A DNA stretch of 64,000 nt from Gammaproteobacteria bacterium (lineage in GTDB: Bacteria; Pseudomonadota; Gammaproteobacteria; S012-40), in contig WFPC01000054.1 in assembly GCA_015487785.1 (NCBI GenBank), forward strand, positions 1 to 64,000. The letters are read 5' to 3'. Below, piece after piece: positions 45,510 to 56,141 of the stretch. Below the pieces are notes generated by a model. That model was not told where the DNA came from, ran no database searches, and worked only from the letters and a program-made list of their open reading frames with translations. Position 1 is the first letter of the stretch; each line of letters begins with the position of its first letter. The translations under genes were made by a program, and so were the position numbers.

Positions 45510-45538
45510 TTGACAGTCCCGGGACGGGGATTTGTAAT
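45510..45538 (+). promoter_or_regulatory. Promoter of the CNNM/CorC-type gene
   Basis: A perfect -35 TTGACA (45510-45515), a 17-bp spacer and TGTAAT (45533-45538) form a strong sigma-70 promoter. The TTGACA contains the TTG used as the track start of the downstream ORF, which argues that translation begins later, at 45573. Confidence 0.75.
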
Positions 45539-45572
45539 GGGCCGAAGTTTCCCACTCGGAGCCGCGTCCTCC

Positions 45573-46856
45573 TTGAACGACATCCCCCTGAGCGTATTGT
45601 TCGGCGCCCTGATCGTGCTGCTGGTTCTGTCCGCCTTCTTTTCGAGTTCGGAAACCGGGCTGATGACTCTCAACCGTTACCGGCTGCGCCACCTCGCCCG
45701 CAACAAGCACGGCGGCGCCGTGCGCGCCCAACAACTGCTGGAGCGTCCCGACCGTCTGATCGGCTTGATCCTGCTGGGCAACAATTTCGTCAACATCCTG
45801 GCTTCCTCGCTGACCACCGTGATCGCCCTGCGCCTGGGAGGGGAGACCGCCATTGCCATCGGTGCCGGATTGCTCACCCTGGTGATCCTGATTTTCGCCG
45901 AAGTAGCTCCCAAGACCCTGGCCGCCCTGCACCCCGAGCGCATCGCCTTCCCCGCCGCCTATGTCTACCAACCGCTGCTGAAAATCAGCTATCCCCTGGT
46001 CTGGGTGATCAATGGCCTGGCCAATACCGTGCTACGCCTGTTCGGCGTGCATCCGGTCAAGGGCAACGAACAGCAACACCTCACCCGCGAGGAATTGCGC
46101 ACCCTGGTGCACGAGGCCGGCAGCCGCCTGCCCAAGCGCCATCAGGCCATGCTGCTGGGCATCCTCGACCTGGAGAAGGTCACCGTGGAAGACATCATGG
46201 TGCCTCGCAACGAGATCGTCGGCATCGACCTGGAGGACGAGCTGGAGCACATTCTGGAGCAGATGCGCCACAGCGCCCACGGCCGCCTGCCGGTGTACAA
46301 GGGCGACATCGACCACGTGGTCGGGTTCATCAACCTGCGCCATGTGCTGCACCTGGTGAGCCAGCCCGATTTCGACAAGAACATGCTCAAGGACAACCTG
46401 CGCGAGCCCTACTTCATCCCCGAGGGCACCCCGCTGACCACCCAGTTGCTGAACTTCCAGCGCCAGGAACGACGCATCGGGCTGGTGGTGAACGAGTACG
46501 GCGACATTCAGGGGCTGGTGACCCTGGAAGACATCCTGGAGGAAATTGTCGGTGAATTCACCACCGACCTGGCTTCCACCATCAAGGAGGTCCACCCCCA
46601 GCCCGACGGCAGTTTCCTGGTGGACGGCAGCGCCAACATCCGCGAACTCAACCGTCTGATGAACTGGCACCTGCCTACCGACGGCCCCAAGACCCTCAAT
46701 GGCATGATCACCGAATACATGGAGAATATTCCCAAGCCCGGCACCAGCATCAAGATCGCCGGCTATCCCATCGAAGTGGTACAGACCCAGGACAACATGG
46801 TCAAGACCGCCCGCATCACCCCCCCCGATACAGCTTCCCTGGAAGAAAACCCATAA
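45573..46856 (+). CDS. CNNM/DUF21 membrane protein with CBS domains (YfjD-like)
   Basis: Membrane segments in the DUF21 domain include LSVLFGALIVLLVLSAFF and FVNILASSLTTVIAL. The characteristic FSSSETGLMTLNRYRLRHLA is present. Two CBS motifs (IMVPRNEIVGIDLEDELEHI, and the later LVTLEDILEEIVGE) and the CorC-HlyC domain follow. Family members handle magnesium or cobalt. TTG 45573 gives a protein that aligns in length with E. coli YfjD around SETG, whereas the track start adds 21 residues made from promoter DNA. Confidence 0.9.
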   Translation: MNDIPLSVLFGALIVLLVLSAFFSSSETGLMTLNRYRLRHLARNKHGGAVRAQQLLERPDRLIGLILLGNNFVNILASSLTTVIALRLGGETAIAIGAGLLTLVILIFAEVAPKTLAALHPERIAFPAAYVYQPLLKISYPLVWVINGLANTVLRLFGVHPVKGNEQQHLTREELRTLVHEAGSRLPKRHQAMLLGILDLEKVTVEDIMVPRNEIVGIDLEDELEHILEQMRHSAHGRLPVYKGDIDHVVGFINLRHVLHLVSQPDFDKNMLKDNLREPYFIPEGTPLTTQLLNFQRQERRIGLVVNEYGDIQGLVTLEDILEEIVGEFTTDLASTIKEVHPQPDGSFLVDGSANIRELNRLMNWHLPTDGPKTLNGMITEYMENIPKPGTSIKIAGYPIEVVQTQDNMVKTARITPPDTASLEENP

Positions 46857-46988
46857 CCCGCGCCACCCACCGGCCACACCAAGCGATCAGCATACTCTGT
46901 CCCAAGCCTCCGGCCAGCACGAATACGTTCCCTTTTGTCCCGGCAACCCAGGGGAACAAAGGGAACAGAACAAAGCGGTCAGAGGAAC

Positions 46989-47011
46989 AAAGGGGTCAGA
47001 GTAATTGATTT
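46989..47011. repeat. Left copy of a 23-bp inverted repeat
   Basis: AAAGGGGTCAGAGTAATTGATTT is repeated as its exact reverse complement at 47267-47289, 255 bp away. Just left of it GAACAAAGCGGTCAGAG and GGAACAAAGGGGTCAGAG form a near-tandem repeat. Such pairs often flank REP-associated transposase genes. Confidence 0.85.
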
Positions 47012-47216
47012 TTGCCCGATTCCCGATATTTCGCGGATTTCCGGTCCCCTCCCCGCCGAGAACCCAGATTTTGTTGACCGCATCCCGAATCTCCTTGAGT
47101 TTGTCCAGGTAGACCGGGTAGTCCTCTTCCGTGAAGAAACAGACCTGGCGGTTATTGCCGCGCTGGATGACGTGTTGTGCTATACCGGGTAGGCTCAGGC
47201 GAGAAAGTCGCGCCAT
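47012..47216 (-). pseudogene. Remnant of a REP-associated/IS200-like transposase (5' end)
   Basis: The first 43 residues of the minus-strand ORF starting at 47216, MARLSRLSLPGIAQHVIQRG followed by NRQVCFFTEEDYPVY, match the N-terminus of Y1-type RAYT transposases. The catalytic HUH and tyrosine parts are absent: after about 60 codons the frame runs into unrelated sequence and the left inverted repeat. Only the 5' end remains, so it cannot encode an active enzyme. Confidence 0.8.
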
Positions 47217-47266
47217 CGTTTTGCCCTTTCAACTGAGTTTCCCCTACCCTACTGCGGGCAGATAGC

Positions 47267-47289
47267 AAATCAATTACTCTGACCCCTTT
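47267..47289. repeat. Right copy of the 23-bp inverted repeat
   Basis: Exact reverse complement of the repeat at 46989-47011. It overlaps a perfect tandem pair of CTGACCCCTTTGATA (47279-47293 and 47294-47308). The arrangement mirrors the tandem repeats next to the left copy. Confidence 0.85.
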
Positions 47290-47449
47290 GATACTGACCC
47301 CTTTGATAAAGAGGGCGTCGCCCATCGGGCAGGTCCGGCGTTCGATCCAACCCCCGCGCAATGGCTCGAAACCCTCCATCCACCATCCCCAAACACCACA
47401 ACAGCCGAGAATTGCGCCGGTTCTCGGGATGCGAGCAAACCGGGCAGAT

Positions 47450-48238
47450 TCAATGCAAGGTGGAATGCGCCAGAAAGATCACCAACACCCCCAGCAATAT
47501 CAACAGGATCTGCTGAGCGCTGACGCGCAGCTCGGTGCGCTGGTGCAAGGTGGGAATGAGATCCGCCACCGCCACGTAGATGAAACTGGAGGCCGCAATG
47601 GCCAGCACATAGGGCAGCCAGGCCTGCACCAGGGCCAGCGCGAAATAGGCCAGCAGGGCGCCCAGCACCGTGGTCATGCTCGACAGCACGTTGAACACAA
47701 ACGCCTTGCGACGTGAAAAGCCACTATGCAGCAGAATGGCGAAATCCCCCACTTCCTGCGGGATCTCGTGGGCCGCTACCGCCAGCGCGGTGACCACGCC
47801 CAGGTGCACGTCGGTGAGAAAGGCCGCGGCGATCAGCACACCGTCGATGAAATTGTGGAAGGCATCACCCAGCAACACCAGATGGCCGGCCGGCGCGGGT
47901 GTGTGCGCGTGTGCTTCCTCCGCCGCGCCATGCACCTCGCAGTGGTTGGTATGGCAATGGCGCCACAAGACCATTTTCTCCAACAGGAAAAAGCCCAAGA
48001 GTCCCAGCAGCACGGTGGCACTGAGGGTGTGCGCATCCTCCACTGCGGGTGACTCCAGAGCATGGGGCAAAAGCCCCAGAAAGGCTGCTCCCAGCAAGGC
48101 GCCAATGGCAAAACTCACCAAGTGGGGCAGGGTTCTCTGACGCAGCCTCTCCGGCAGCACCAGAAACAGCGCCGCGGCCAGCACGCTCAGCACACCGCCC
48201 AGCAGGCTGAACAACAGGATCCAGGCAAATAAGCTCAT
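47450..48238 (-). CDS. ZIP-family metal transporter
   Basis: About eight membrane segments in 262 aa. The metal-binding motif HNFIDGVLIAAAF and HEIPQEVGDFAILL are the fourth and fifth segments of ZIP transporters. A His-rich loop (HCHTNHCEVHGAAEEAHAHT) precedes them, suggesting zinc or another divalent metal. Imports metal from the periplasm to the cytoplasm. It is the only intact gene next to the decayed mobile DNA. Confidence 0.93.
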   Translation of the reverse strand: MSLFAWILLFSLLGGVLSVLAAALFLVLPERLRQRTLPHLVSFAIGALLGAAFLGLLPHALESPAVEDAHTLSATVLLGLLGFFLLEKMVLWRHCHTNHCEVHGAAEEAHAHTPAPAGHLVLLGDAFHNFIDGVLIAAAFLTDVHLGVVTALAVAAHEIPQEVGDFAILLHSGFSRRKAFVFNVLSSMTTVLGALLAYFALALVQAWLPYVLAIAASSFIYVAVADLIPTLHQRTELRVSAQQILLILLGVLVIFLAHSTLH

Positions 48239-48296
48239 AAGTCCTCCGGCCGCGCATCATACGGCATTCGCTCCATGCTTGCACCCGGATGCCACA

Positions 48297-49028
48297 TCAC
48301 TCCAGCCAGATCAGGCTGGCATTGCGCCCGCAGATGCCGTCGCGCCGATGGGAAAAAAAACGTTCCGGCTCATCATGGGTGCAATACGTCCCGCCATAGA
48401 CCGCGCCCACGCCGGCACGCAACAAGCGGCGCCGCGCCAGGGCGGGCAAATCGGCCAACCAGCGATCGGCCCGCCCGGGCCGGAAGGCCGAATACGCGCC
48501 CTCATCCCCCTCCAGCAGAGCCTGGCGTACCTCCGGCCCCACTTCGAAGCGCGCCGGCCCGATGGTCGGGCCCAGCCAGGCCAGCAAGGCCGCCGGTTCG
48601 CCGGGCCAGGCCGCCACGCCTCGCTCCAGCACACCCGCCGCCAAGCCACGCCAGCCCGCATGCAGGGCCGCCACCCAGCGACCCGCCTCATCACACAGCA
48701 ACACCGGCAGACAATCGGCGGTGAGTACCGCGCACACCACACCCACTGCCTCGCTGAAACTGCCGTCGGCCCGTGCCCCGGCCGTGGCCGTCACCACCTC
48801 GGCTCCGTGCACTTGCCGCAACCAGCAAGGTTCGGCGGGTAACGCCAGCGCCTGGCGCAGGCGGCGGCGATTCTCGGCCACAGCCTGCGGCGCATCCCCC
48901 ACGTGGTCACCCAGGTTGAGACTGGCATAAGCCCCCCGGCTGACACCGCCCCGGCGAGTCGTGGTCAAGGCCTGCACGCGCGTGGGCGCGGGCCAGTCCG
49001 GACGAATGATCTCTATCTCAGTCGTCAT
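48297..49028 (-). CDS. pgeF: Peptidoglycan editing factor / purine nucleoside phosphorylase-like
   Basis: LACC1/YfiH family. LRQVHGAEVVTA and DCLPVLLCDEAGRWVAALHAGWRG carry the metal-binding histidines and cysteine. In E. coli PgeF removes L-Ser-containing muropeptide precursors. Purine nucleoside phosphorylase activity is described for family members. ATG 49028 overlaps rluD by 11 bp. The rluD-pgeF pair with bamD divergent is conserved in gammaproteobacteria. Confidence 0.93.
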   Translation of the reverse strand: MTTEIEIIRPDWPAPTRVQALTTTRRGGVSRGAYASLNLGDHVGDAPQAVAENRRRLRQALALPAEPCWLRQVHGAEVVTATAGARADGSFSEAVGVVCAVLTADCLPVLLCDEAGRWVAALHAGWRGLAAGVLERGVAAWPGEPAALLAWLGPTIGPARFEVGPEVRQALLEGDEGAYSAFRPGRADRWLADLPALARRRLLRAGVGAVYGGTYCTHDEPERFFSHRRDGICGRNASLIWLE

Positions 49029-49995
49029 GCTGCCGCTCGCTGTCCTCGCGCAATGCACCGAGCAAGGCCACCATGTCCGCCGGACAGGGCGACTCCCATT
49101 GCAGGACTTCGCCGCTCAGGGGGTGGATCAGGCCCAGCAGGCGGGCATGCAGGGCCTGGCGCCGAAAACCTTGCAAAGCCAGGCGCAAGCCCTCCGAACA
49201 ACCGGCCGGCAGGCGCGGACGACCGCCGTAGACCGGATCCCCCACGATGGGATGATGGATATGGCTCATGTGCACCCGGATCTGGTGGGTACGCCCAGTC
49301 TCCAGGCGCAGATCCAGCAGGCTGTGGCCACGAAAACGCTGTGCCACCCGGTAATGGGTACGCGCCGGCCTGCCCCCCGCCACCACGGCCATGCGGGTGC
49401 GCTGGCGGGGATGCCGGCCCAGGGGAGCGTCCACCACGCCGCCGGCGCTCATCACGCCCACCACCACCGCCTGGTAGCGGCGTTCGAAACGGCGCTCCTG
49501 GAGCTGGCGCACCAGTTCGGCATGGGCGGCCAGGCTGCGCGCCACCACCAACAACCCGGTGGTGTCCTTGTCCAGGCGATGCACCACCCCGGCCCGGGGC
49601 AGGGCCTCCAGCTCCGGCGCATGATGCAACAGGGCATTGACCAGGGTACCGTCGGGCGTGCCGGCACCGGGATGCACCACCAGGCCAGCGGGCTTGTCGA
49701 TCACCAGGAGAGCCTCGTCCTCGTAGACGATATTCAGCGGCAAGGCCTGGGCCGCCCATTCGCCGGTGGCCGCCTCCGCCAGGGCCTGGCCCTGGCAAAA
49801 CACGACACGCTCGCCACCGAACACCCGGTCCTTGGCCCGGGCCGGGCGCCTATCCAGCGTGATGAGCCCCTGCTTGAGCCACTGCTGCAGGCGGCTGCGG
49901 GAATATTCGGGAAACAGCTCCACCAACGCCTGATCCAGCCGGCGGCTGCCGCCCGCGGGCACCCACCTGACGATCTCGTCTTGCTCTCGCGACAT
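49018..49995 (-). CDS. rluD: 23S rRNA pseudouridine synthase D
   Basis: Modifies uridines 1911, 1915 and 1917 of 23S rRNA in E. coli. An N-terminal S4 domain (SRLQQWLKQGLITLD) precedes the catalytic domain with the Asp in HRLDKDTTGLLVVA and with GRTHQIRVHM. The 325-aa length is normal. It is divergent from bamD, and its end overlaps pgeF. Confidence 0.96.
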   Translation of the reverse strand: MSREQDEIVRWVPAGGSRRLDQALVELFPEYSRSRLQQWLKQGLITLDRRPARAKDRVFGGERVVFCQGQALAEAATGEWAAQALPLNIVYEDEALLVIDKPAGLVVHPGAGTPDGTLVNALLHHAPELEALPRAGVVHRLDKDTTGLLVVARSLAAHAELVRQLQERRFERRYQAVVVGVMSAGGVVDAPLGRHPRQRTRMAVVAGGRPARTHYRVAQRFRGHSLLDLRLETGRTHQIRVHMSHIHHPIVGDPVYGGRPRLPAGCSEGLRLALQGFRRQALHARLLGLIHPLSGEVLQWESPCPADMVALLGALREDSERQHDD

Positions 49996-50076
49996 ATTTT
50001 GTGCTCACCTGATCGAAATCGGAGCAGAACAGTTTATACTATGGCCTGTTTAGCAACGAAGCCGATTTCCCATCCC

Positions 50077-50868
50077 ATGACCCGAGCCCTTCTGCTGCTG
50101 TTGACCCTGGCGCTGCTCGCCGGCTGCGCCACCACCGGCGACGAACACGAAGACGATGAACGCACCGCCGCCAGCCTCTACCGTGATGCCAAGGAAGCCC
50201 TGGATGCCGGCGACTACGAAACCGCCATCTCGCGGCTGGAATCACTGGAGGCCCGCTTTCCCTTCGGTCGCTTCGCCCAGCAGGCCCAGCTCGACATCGC
50301 CTACGCCTATTACAAGTTCGAGGAACCGGAATCCGCCATCGCCGCCGCCGACCGTTTCATCAAGCTCTATCCACGCCACCCGCGAGTGGACTACGCCTAC
50401 TACATTCGCGGTGTGATCAAGTTCAACCAGGGCCGCAGTGTATTCGACAAGCTACCCTCGCAGGATCCGGCCAAGCGTGACCCCGGTGCCGCGCGCCAAG
50501 CCTTCGCCTATTTTTCCGAGTTGGTACAACGCTTCCCCGACAGCGACTATGCCGAAGACGCCATCCAGCGCATGATCTACCTGCGCAACCAACTCGCCCG
50601 GCACGAACTCTACGTGGCCGAGTTCTACATGAAACGCGAAGCCTATCTGGCCGCGGCCAACCGAGCCAAATATGTCATCGAAACCTTTCAGCGCGCACCG
50701 GCCACCGCCGATGCCCTGGCCCTGCTGGTGCGCGCCTACCGCAAGCTGGAACTGCCGCGCTTGGCCGCCGACAGCCTGCGGGTGCTAGAATTGAACTACC
50801 CCGACAGTCCGCAACTGGCCCGCCTGACCCGGACCCTGCCAGACGACAGCGGCGACGACATACTCTGA
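50077..50868 (+). CDS. bamD: Outer membrane protein assembly factor BamD
   Basis: Essential lipoprotein of the BAM complex with TPR repeats. The signal peptide RALLLLLTLALLAGC is followed by tetratricopeptide segments (LYRDAKEALDAGDYETAI, FGRFAQQAQLDIAYAYYKFE). I start at ATG 50077, which gives a normal lipoprotein signal; the track ORF merges with an unrelated upstream frame and another ATG at 50041 is possible. The gene is divergent from rluD. Confidence 0.94.
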   Translation: MTRALLLLLTLALLAGCATTGDEHEDDERTAASLYRDAKEALDAGDYETAISRLESLEARFPFGRFAQQAQLDIAYAYYKFEEPESAIAAADRFIKLYPRHPRVDYAYYIRGVIKFNQGRSVFDKLPSQDPAKRDPGAARQAFAYFSELVQRFPDSDYAEDAIQRMIYLRNQLARHELYVAEFYMKREAYLAAANRAKYVIETFQRAPATADALALLVRAYRKLELPRLAADSLRVLELNYPDSPQLARLTRTLPDDSGDDIL

Positions 50869-50878
50869 GGAACACCCT

Positions 50879-51400
50879 ATGTGGGATTTTTTCGCCACCG
50901 TGCGCAACCGCCACTCCATTCGTAAATACCAGGCCGACATGCCGGTGGAGGAGGAGAAACTCCACGCCATCTGGGAAATGGCCTGCGCCGCCCCTTCGGC
51001 CGGCGACCTGCAGTCCTATCAACTGATCTCGGTGGAAGACCAAGGCCTGCGCAACGCCCTGTGCGAAGCGGCGGAAAATCAGAGCTTCATCGCCGAGGCA
51101 CCGGTCTGCCTGGTGTTCTGCAGCGATGGCGAGCGTTCGGCACGCCAGTTCGGCGAACGCGGCCGCACCCTCTATGCCCTGCAAGACGCCACCATCGCCG
51201 CGGCCTACGCGCAACTGGCCATCGTGGCCGCCGGCCTGGGTTCCACCTGGGTGGGCTATTTCGATGAAGACAAGGTACGCCAGGCCCTGGAGCTGCCCAC
51301 GCACCTCACACCGGTGGCCCTGCTGAGCCTGGGTTATCCCGCCGAGCTGCCAGAGCAGACCCCGCGCCGCCCCATCACGGAAATGGTCATCAGAAAATAA
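50879..51400 (+). CDS. Nitroreductase-family flavoprotein
   Basis: FMN-dependent oxidoreductase. RNRHSIRKYQ carries the N-terminal FMN-binding arginines and APSAGDLQSYQ the substrate loop. GLGSTWVGYF and ALLSLGYPAELP are the C-terminal signatures. At 173 aa it is a short member. It starts 10 bp after bamD and is followed at once by the transglutaminase-like gene. The substrate cannot be deduced. Confidence 0.9.
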   Translation: MWDFFATVRNRHSIRKYQADMPVEEEKLHAIWEMACAAPSAGDLQSYQLISVEDQGLRNALCEAAENQSFIAEAPVCLVFCSDGERSARQFGERGRTLYALQDATIAAAYAQLAIVAAGLGSTWVGYFDEDKVRQALELPTHLTPVALLSLGYPAELPEQTPRRPITEMVIRK

Positions 51401-51405
51401 ATGTG

Positions 51406-51987
51406 ATGAGGGCCTACCTCGCCTCCAGCGACATCATCGACTGGCAACATCCTGGCATCCAGGCCCTGGCCCGGGAGCTGGCCGACGGAGCATCGGGACC
51501 CGCAGCCATCGCCCGCGCCTGCTTCACCTATGTGCGTGACGAAATAAAGCACAGCAGCGATCATGGACTGAACCCGGTCACCTGCAAGGCCTCCGAGGTG
51601 TTGCGATACAAGACGGGCTTTTGCTATGCCAAGAGCCACCTGCTTACGGCACTGTTGCGCGCCAACGGCATTCCCGCCGGACTATGCTACCAACGCCTGA
51701 GCATGGACGACGAGCAGCAGTCCTTCTGTCTGCATGGCCTCAACGCCGTCCATCTCCCTGGCCACGGCTGGTATCGCATGGACGCCCGCGGCAACAGGCC
51801 CGGCATCGATGCCCAATTCACTCCGCCAGTGGAGCGGCTGGCCTTTGCCATCACTATCGCCGGCGAGGCCGACCTACCGGAAGTCTGGCCCGAGCCCTTG
51901 CCCGTCGTCACGGAGGTATTGCAAACGGCTGGCAGCTACCAGGCGGTATTGGACAGGCTACCCGATATCGAGCTCGTCACGCGCTGA
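51406..51987 (+). CDS. Transglutaminase-like cysteine protease family protein
   Basis: The catalytic triad of the family is visible: Cys in TGFCYAKSHLLTALLR, His in LHGLNAVHL and Asp in RMDARG. The arrangement with a preceding YVRDEIKHSSD helix is typical. Bacterial members act as peptidases or crosslinkers. The start is ATG 51406 or the GTG one codon before it. It follows the nitroreductase gene with no gap worth a promoter. Confidence 0.86.
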   Translation: MRAYLASSDIIDWQHPGIQALARELADGASGPAAIARACFTYVRDEIKHSSDHGLNPVTCKASEVLRYKTGFCYAKSHLLTALLRANGIPAGLCYQRLSMDDEQQSFCLHGLNAVHLPGHGWYRMDARGNRPGIDAQFTPPVERLAFAITIAGEADLPEVWPEPLPVVTEVLQTAGSYQAVLDRLPDIELVTR

Positions 51988-52070
51988 AAACGCCAACCAA
52001 TCGAAGCGCAGAGGTGGGCTCTCTTTAATTCATGCTCATGGCCTCCTGCCATGAATCGATCAAAGCGCTT

Positions 52071-54094
<2,024 letters not shown>

Positions 54095-54096
54095 TG

Positions 54097-54969
54097 CTAA
54101 CCCCTGAAATATTCCAGCATCTTGGCGCCCATGAGCGCCGGATTGAACACCACCATCACCCCGGCTTCTTCCAGCGCGGCGTACTTGCTGCGCGCCGAGC
54201 CCTGGGCTCGCGAGACGATGGCGCCGGCATGCCCCATGCGCCGGTTGCGCGGCGCGCTGATACCGGCCACATAGGCCACCACCGGCTTGCGCACATGGCG
54301 CTGGATATAGGCAGCGGCTTCCTCTTCTTCGCTGCCACCGATCTCGCCCACCAGGATGATACCCTTGGTCTTGCGGTCGGCCTCGAACATCTCCAGGCAA
54401 TCGATGAAACCCAGGCCATGCACCGGATCACCGCCTATCCCCACCACCGTGCTCTGGCCCAGGCCCACCTTGCTGGTCTGTTGCACCGCTTCGTAGGTGA
54501 GCGTGCCCGAACGCGAAACGATGCCGATGATACCCGGCTGGTGAATCTGCCCCGGCATGATGCCCATCTTGCACTCACCGGGGGTGATAATGCCCGGCGA
54601 ATTGGGCCCGATCAGACGGGTATTGTAGAAACTCAATGCCGCCTTGAGCCTCAGCATATCCTGCACCGGAATGCCTTCGGTGATGCACACGACCAGGCCG
54701 ATACCGGCCTTGGCGGCTTCCATGATGGCATCCACCGCCGAGGCCGGTGGCACGAAGATGATGCTGGCATCGGCATCGGTTTCGTCGACGGCATCCTGCA
54801 CCAGGTCGTATATCGGCAGGCCCAACACCTCGCTGCCACCCTTTCCGGGCGTCACCCCGGCCACCAATTGGGTGCCGTAGCGCAACATGCGTTCGGCATG
54901 ATAACGCCCCTGGCGGCCGGTCAGTCCCTGGCAGATGACCCGGGTCTTGCGACCGACCAGGATGCTCAC
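54097..54969 (-). CDS. sucD: Succinate--CoA ligase alpha-type subunit
   Basis: CoA-binding and ligase domains of 290 aa. GLTGRQGRYHAERML, GVTPGKGG and the catalytic phospho-His region RRMGHAGAIVS match the family. In GPNSPGIITPGE, Ser replaces the Cys of E. coli SucD (GPNCPG). It overlaps sucC by 4 bp. The pair should interconvert succinyl-CoA and succinate, but see the unusual SucC partner; a related acid such as malate cannot be excluded. Confidence 0.93.
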   Translation of the reverse strand: MSILVGRKTRVICQGLTGRQGRYHAERMLRYGTQLVAGVTPGKGGSEVLGLPIYDLVQDAVDETDADASIIFVPPASAVDAIMEAAKAGIGLVVCITEGIPVQDMLRLKAALSFYNTRLIGPNSPGIITPGECKMGIMPGQIHQPGIIGIVSRSGTLTYEAVQQTSKVGLGQSTVVGIGGDPVHGLGFIDCLEMFEADRKTKGIILVGEIGGSEEEEAAAYIQRHVRKPVVAYVAGISAPRNRRMGHAGAIVSRAQGSARSKYAALEEAGVMVVFNPALMGAKMLEYFRG

Positions 54970-56141
54970 GCCGCCACTCCTGCGCGCGCCGCCTCCACCG
55001 CCAGCCTGGCGGCATCTTCCAGCTTGTGGGTGGTGATGAAACCCAGGTCGCTGGCGGCCAGGGCCTGCAGGCCGGCGTAGGCCTCGGTGCCCTGCATGCG
55101 CACCACCACCGGCACGCGCAGGCCTTGCCCCCCGGCCGCCTCGATCATGCCCTGGGCAATGAGGTCACAACGCACGATGCCGCCGAAGATGTTCACCAGC
55201 ACGGCCTTGACCTGCCCGTCGGAAAGAATCAGCCGCAAGGCCTTGGCAACTTGTTCCGGGCCATAGACATGCCCTCCCACGTCGAGAAAATTGGCCGGCT
55301 CGCCACCGTGCAGCTTGAGCAGGTCCATGGTAGCCATGGCCAGGCCCGCACCATTGACCATGCAACCGATATCACCGTCCAGGCGCACATAATGCAGCCC
55401 ATGTTCTTCCGCTGCGCGTTCGATCGCGTCCACTTGTTCGGCATCGTGCAAGGCCCGCAGATCGGGCTGTCGGTCGAGAGCATTGTCGTCCACCGTGAGC
55501 TTGGCGTCCAAAGCCACCAGTTCACCCGCGCCGGTGAGCGCCAGCGGGTTGATACGCAGCATCACCAGGTCCTTGTCGCGGAACAGACGATAGGCGTTCT
55601 GCATCAGCTCGGCCAGGCGGCGACGGGCCTGCCGGCTCAGATCCAGTTCCAGGCTGAGCTGACGATAGTGAAACGGCATGAATCCCAGCACCGCATCGGC
55701 CTCTACCTGGACGATTTCAATCTCGCCCCCGGCTCGCTCCGCACCGGTGCTGCCACCCGATTGCGATACCCGGCACACCACTCTCTCCAGGCTGCGATCC
55801 ACCTGCATGACGAAATAGATTTCCTGCTCCAGTTGCACCGGAGCCTCCAGCAACAGTCTGTCGACCCGCTGACCGCCAGGCCCCCCGTAACCGGTATGCA
55901 GGCGCTGGCCCAGCAGAGCCTCGCCGGCCTTGCGCAGCTCATCCATGCCATGGGCCCAGCGTACGCCTCCAACCTGGGAGCGCTCACTGGCATGCACCTG
56001 GGCCTTGACGATCCACTCGTCCCCACCCAGACTGCGCGCGGCCTGCTCCAGCTTGTCCAGCGCGTCCACTAGCACACCCTTGGGAGTGGGAATACCGTAT
56101 TCCCGGAACAGGGCCTTGGCCTGGTATTCGTGCAGCTTCAT
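54966..56141 (-). CDS. Divergent succinate--CoA ligase beta-type subunit
   Basis: ATP-grasp protein of 391 aa with MKLHEYQAKALFREYGIPTP and the C-terminal MVNGAGLAMATMDLLKLHGG and VNIFGGIVRCDLIA. Several conserved points differ from E. coli SucC: the ATP-grasp glycine loop (GGRGKAGGV) reads ASERSQVGGV, STEGGVEIE is replaced by a sequence with SQSGGSTGAER, and the Glu of the metal site (LEINPL) is Arg (MLRINPL). It is thus a paralogue with perhaps altered nucleotide handling. ATG 56141 shares one base with the upstream gene's stop. Confidence 0.88.
   Translation of the reverse strand: MKLHEYQAKALFREYGIPTPKGVLVDALDKLEQAARSLGGDEWIVKAQVHASERSQVGGVRWAHGMDELRKAGEALLGQRLHTGYGGPGGQRVDRLLLEAPVQLEQEIYFVMQVDRSLERVVCRVSQSGGSTGAERAGGEIEIVQVEADAVLGFMPFHYRQLSLELDLSRQARRRLAELMQNAYRLFRDKDLVMLRINPLALTGAGELVALDAKLTVDDNALDRQPDLRALHDAEQVDAIERAAEEHGLHYVRLDGDIGCMVNGAGLAMATMDLLKLHGGEPANFLDVGGHVYGPEQVAKALRLILSDGQVKAVLVNIFGGIVRCDLIAQGMIEAAGGQGLRVPVVVRMQGTEAYAGLQALAASDLGFITTHKLEDAARLAVEAARAGVAA

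Larger units (their letters stand above)
46857..47449. other. Region of decayed mobile DNA without intact gene
   Basis: About 590 bp between the CNNM gene and the ZIP gene. It contains a remnant of a REP-type transposase, two inverted copies of a 23-bp repeat, and direct repeats beside each copy, listed separately. The 240 bp from about 47209 to 47449 outside these hold nothing else I can identify. Confidence 0.7.

Noticed and set aside
46887-47216. Full 109-aa ORF as an intact transposase
   Set aside because: Only about 43 residues match a RAYT N-terminus; the catalytic part is missing and the rest runs through a repeat.
48961-50076. N-terminal part of the 635-aa ORF ending in bamD
   Set aside because: It is antisense to rluD and pgeF; only the portion from about 50077 is a real lipoprotein gene.
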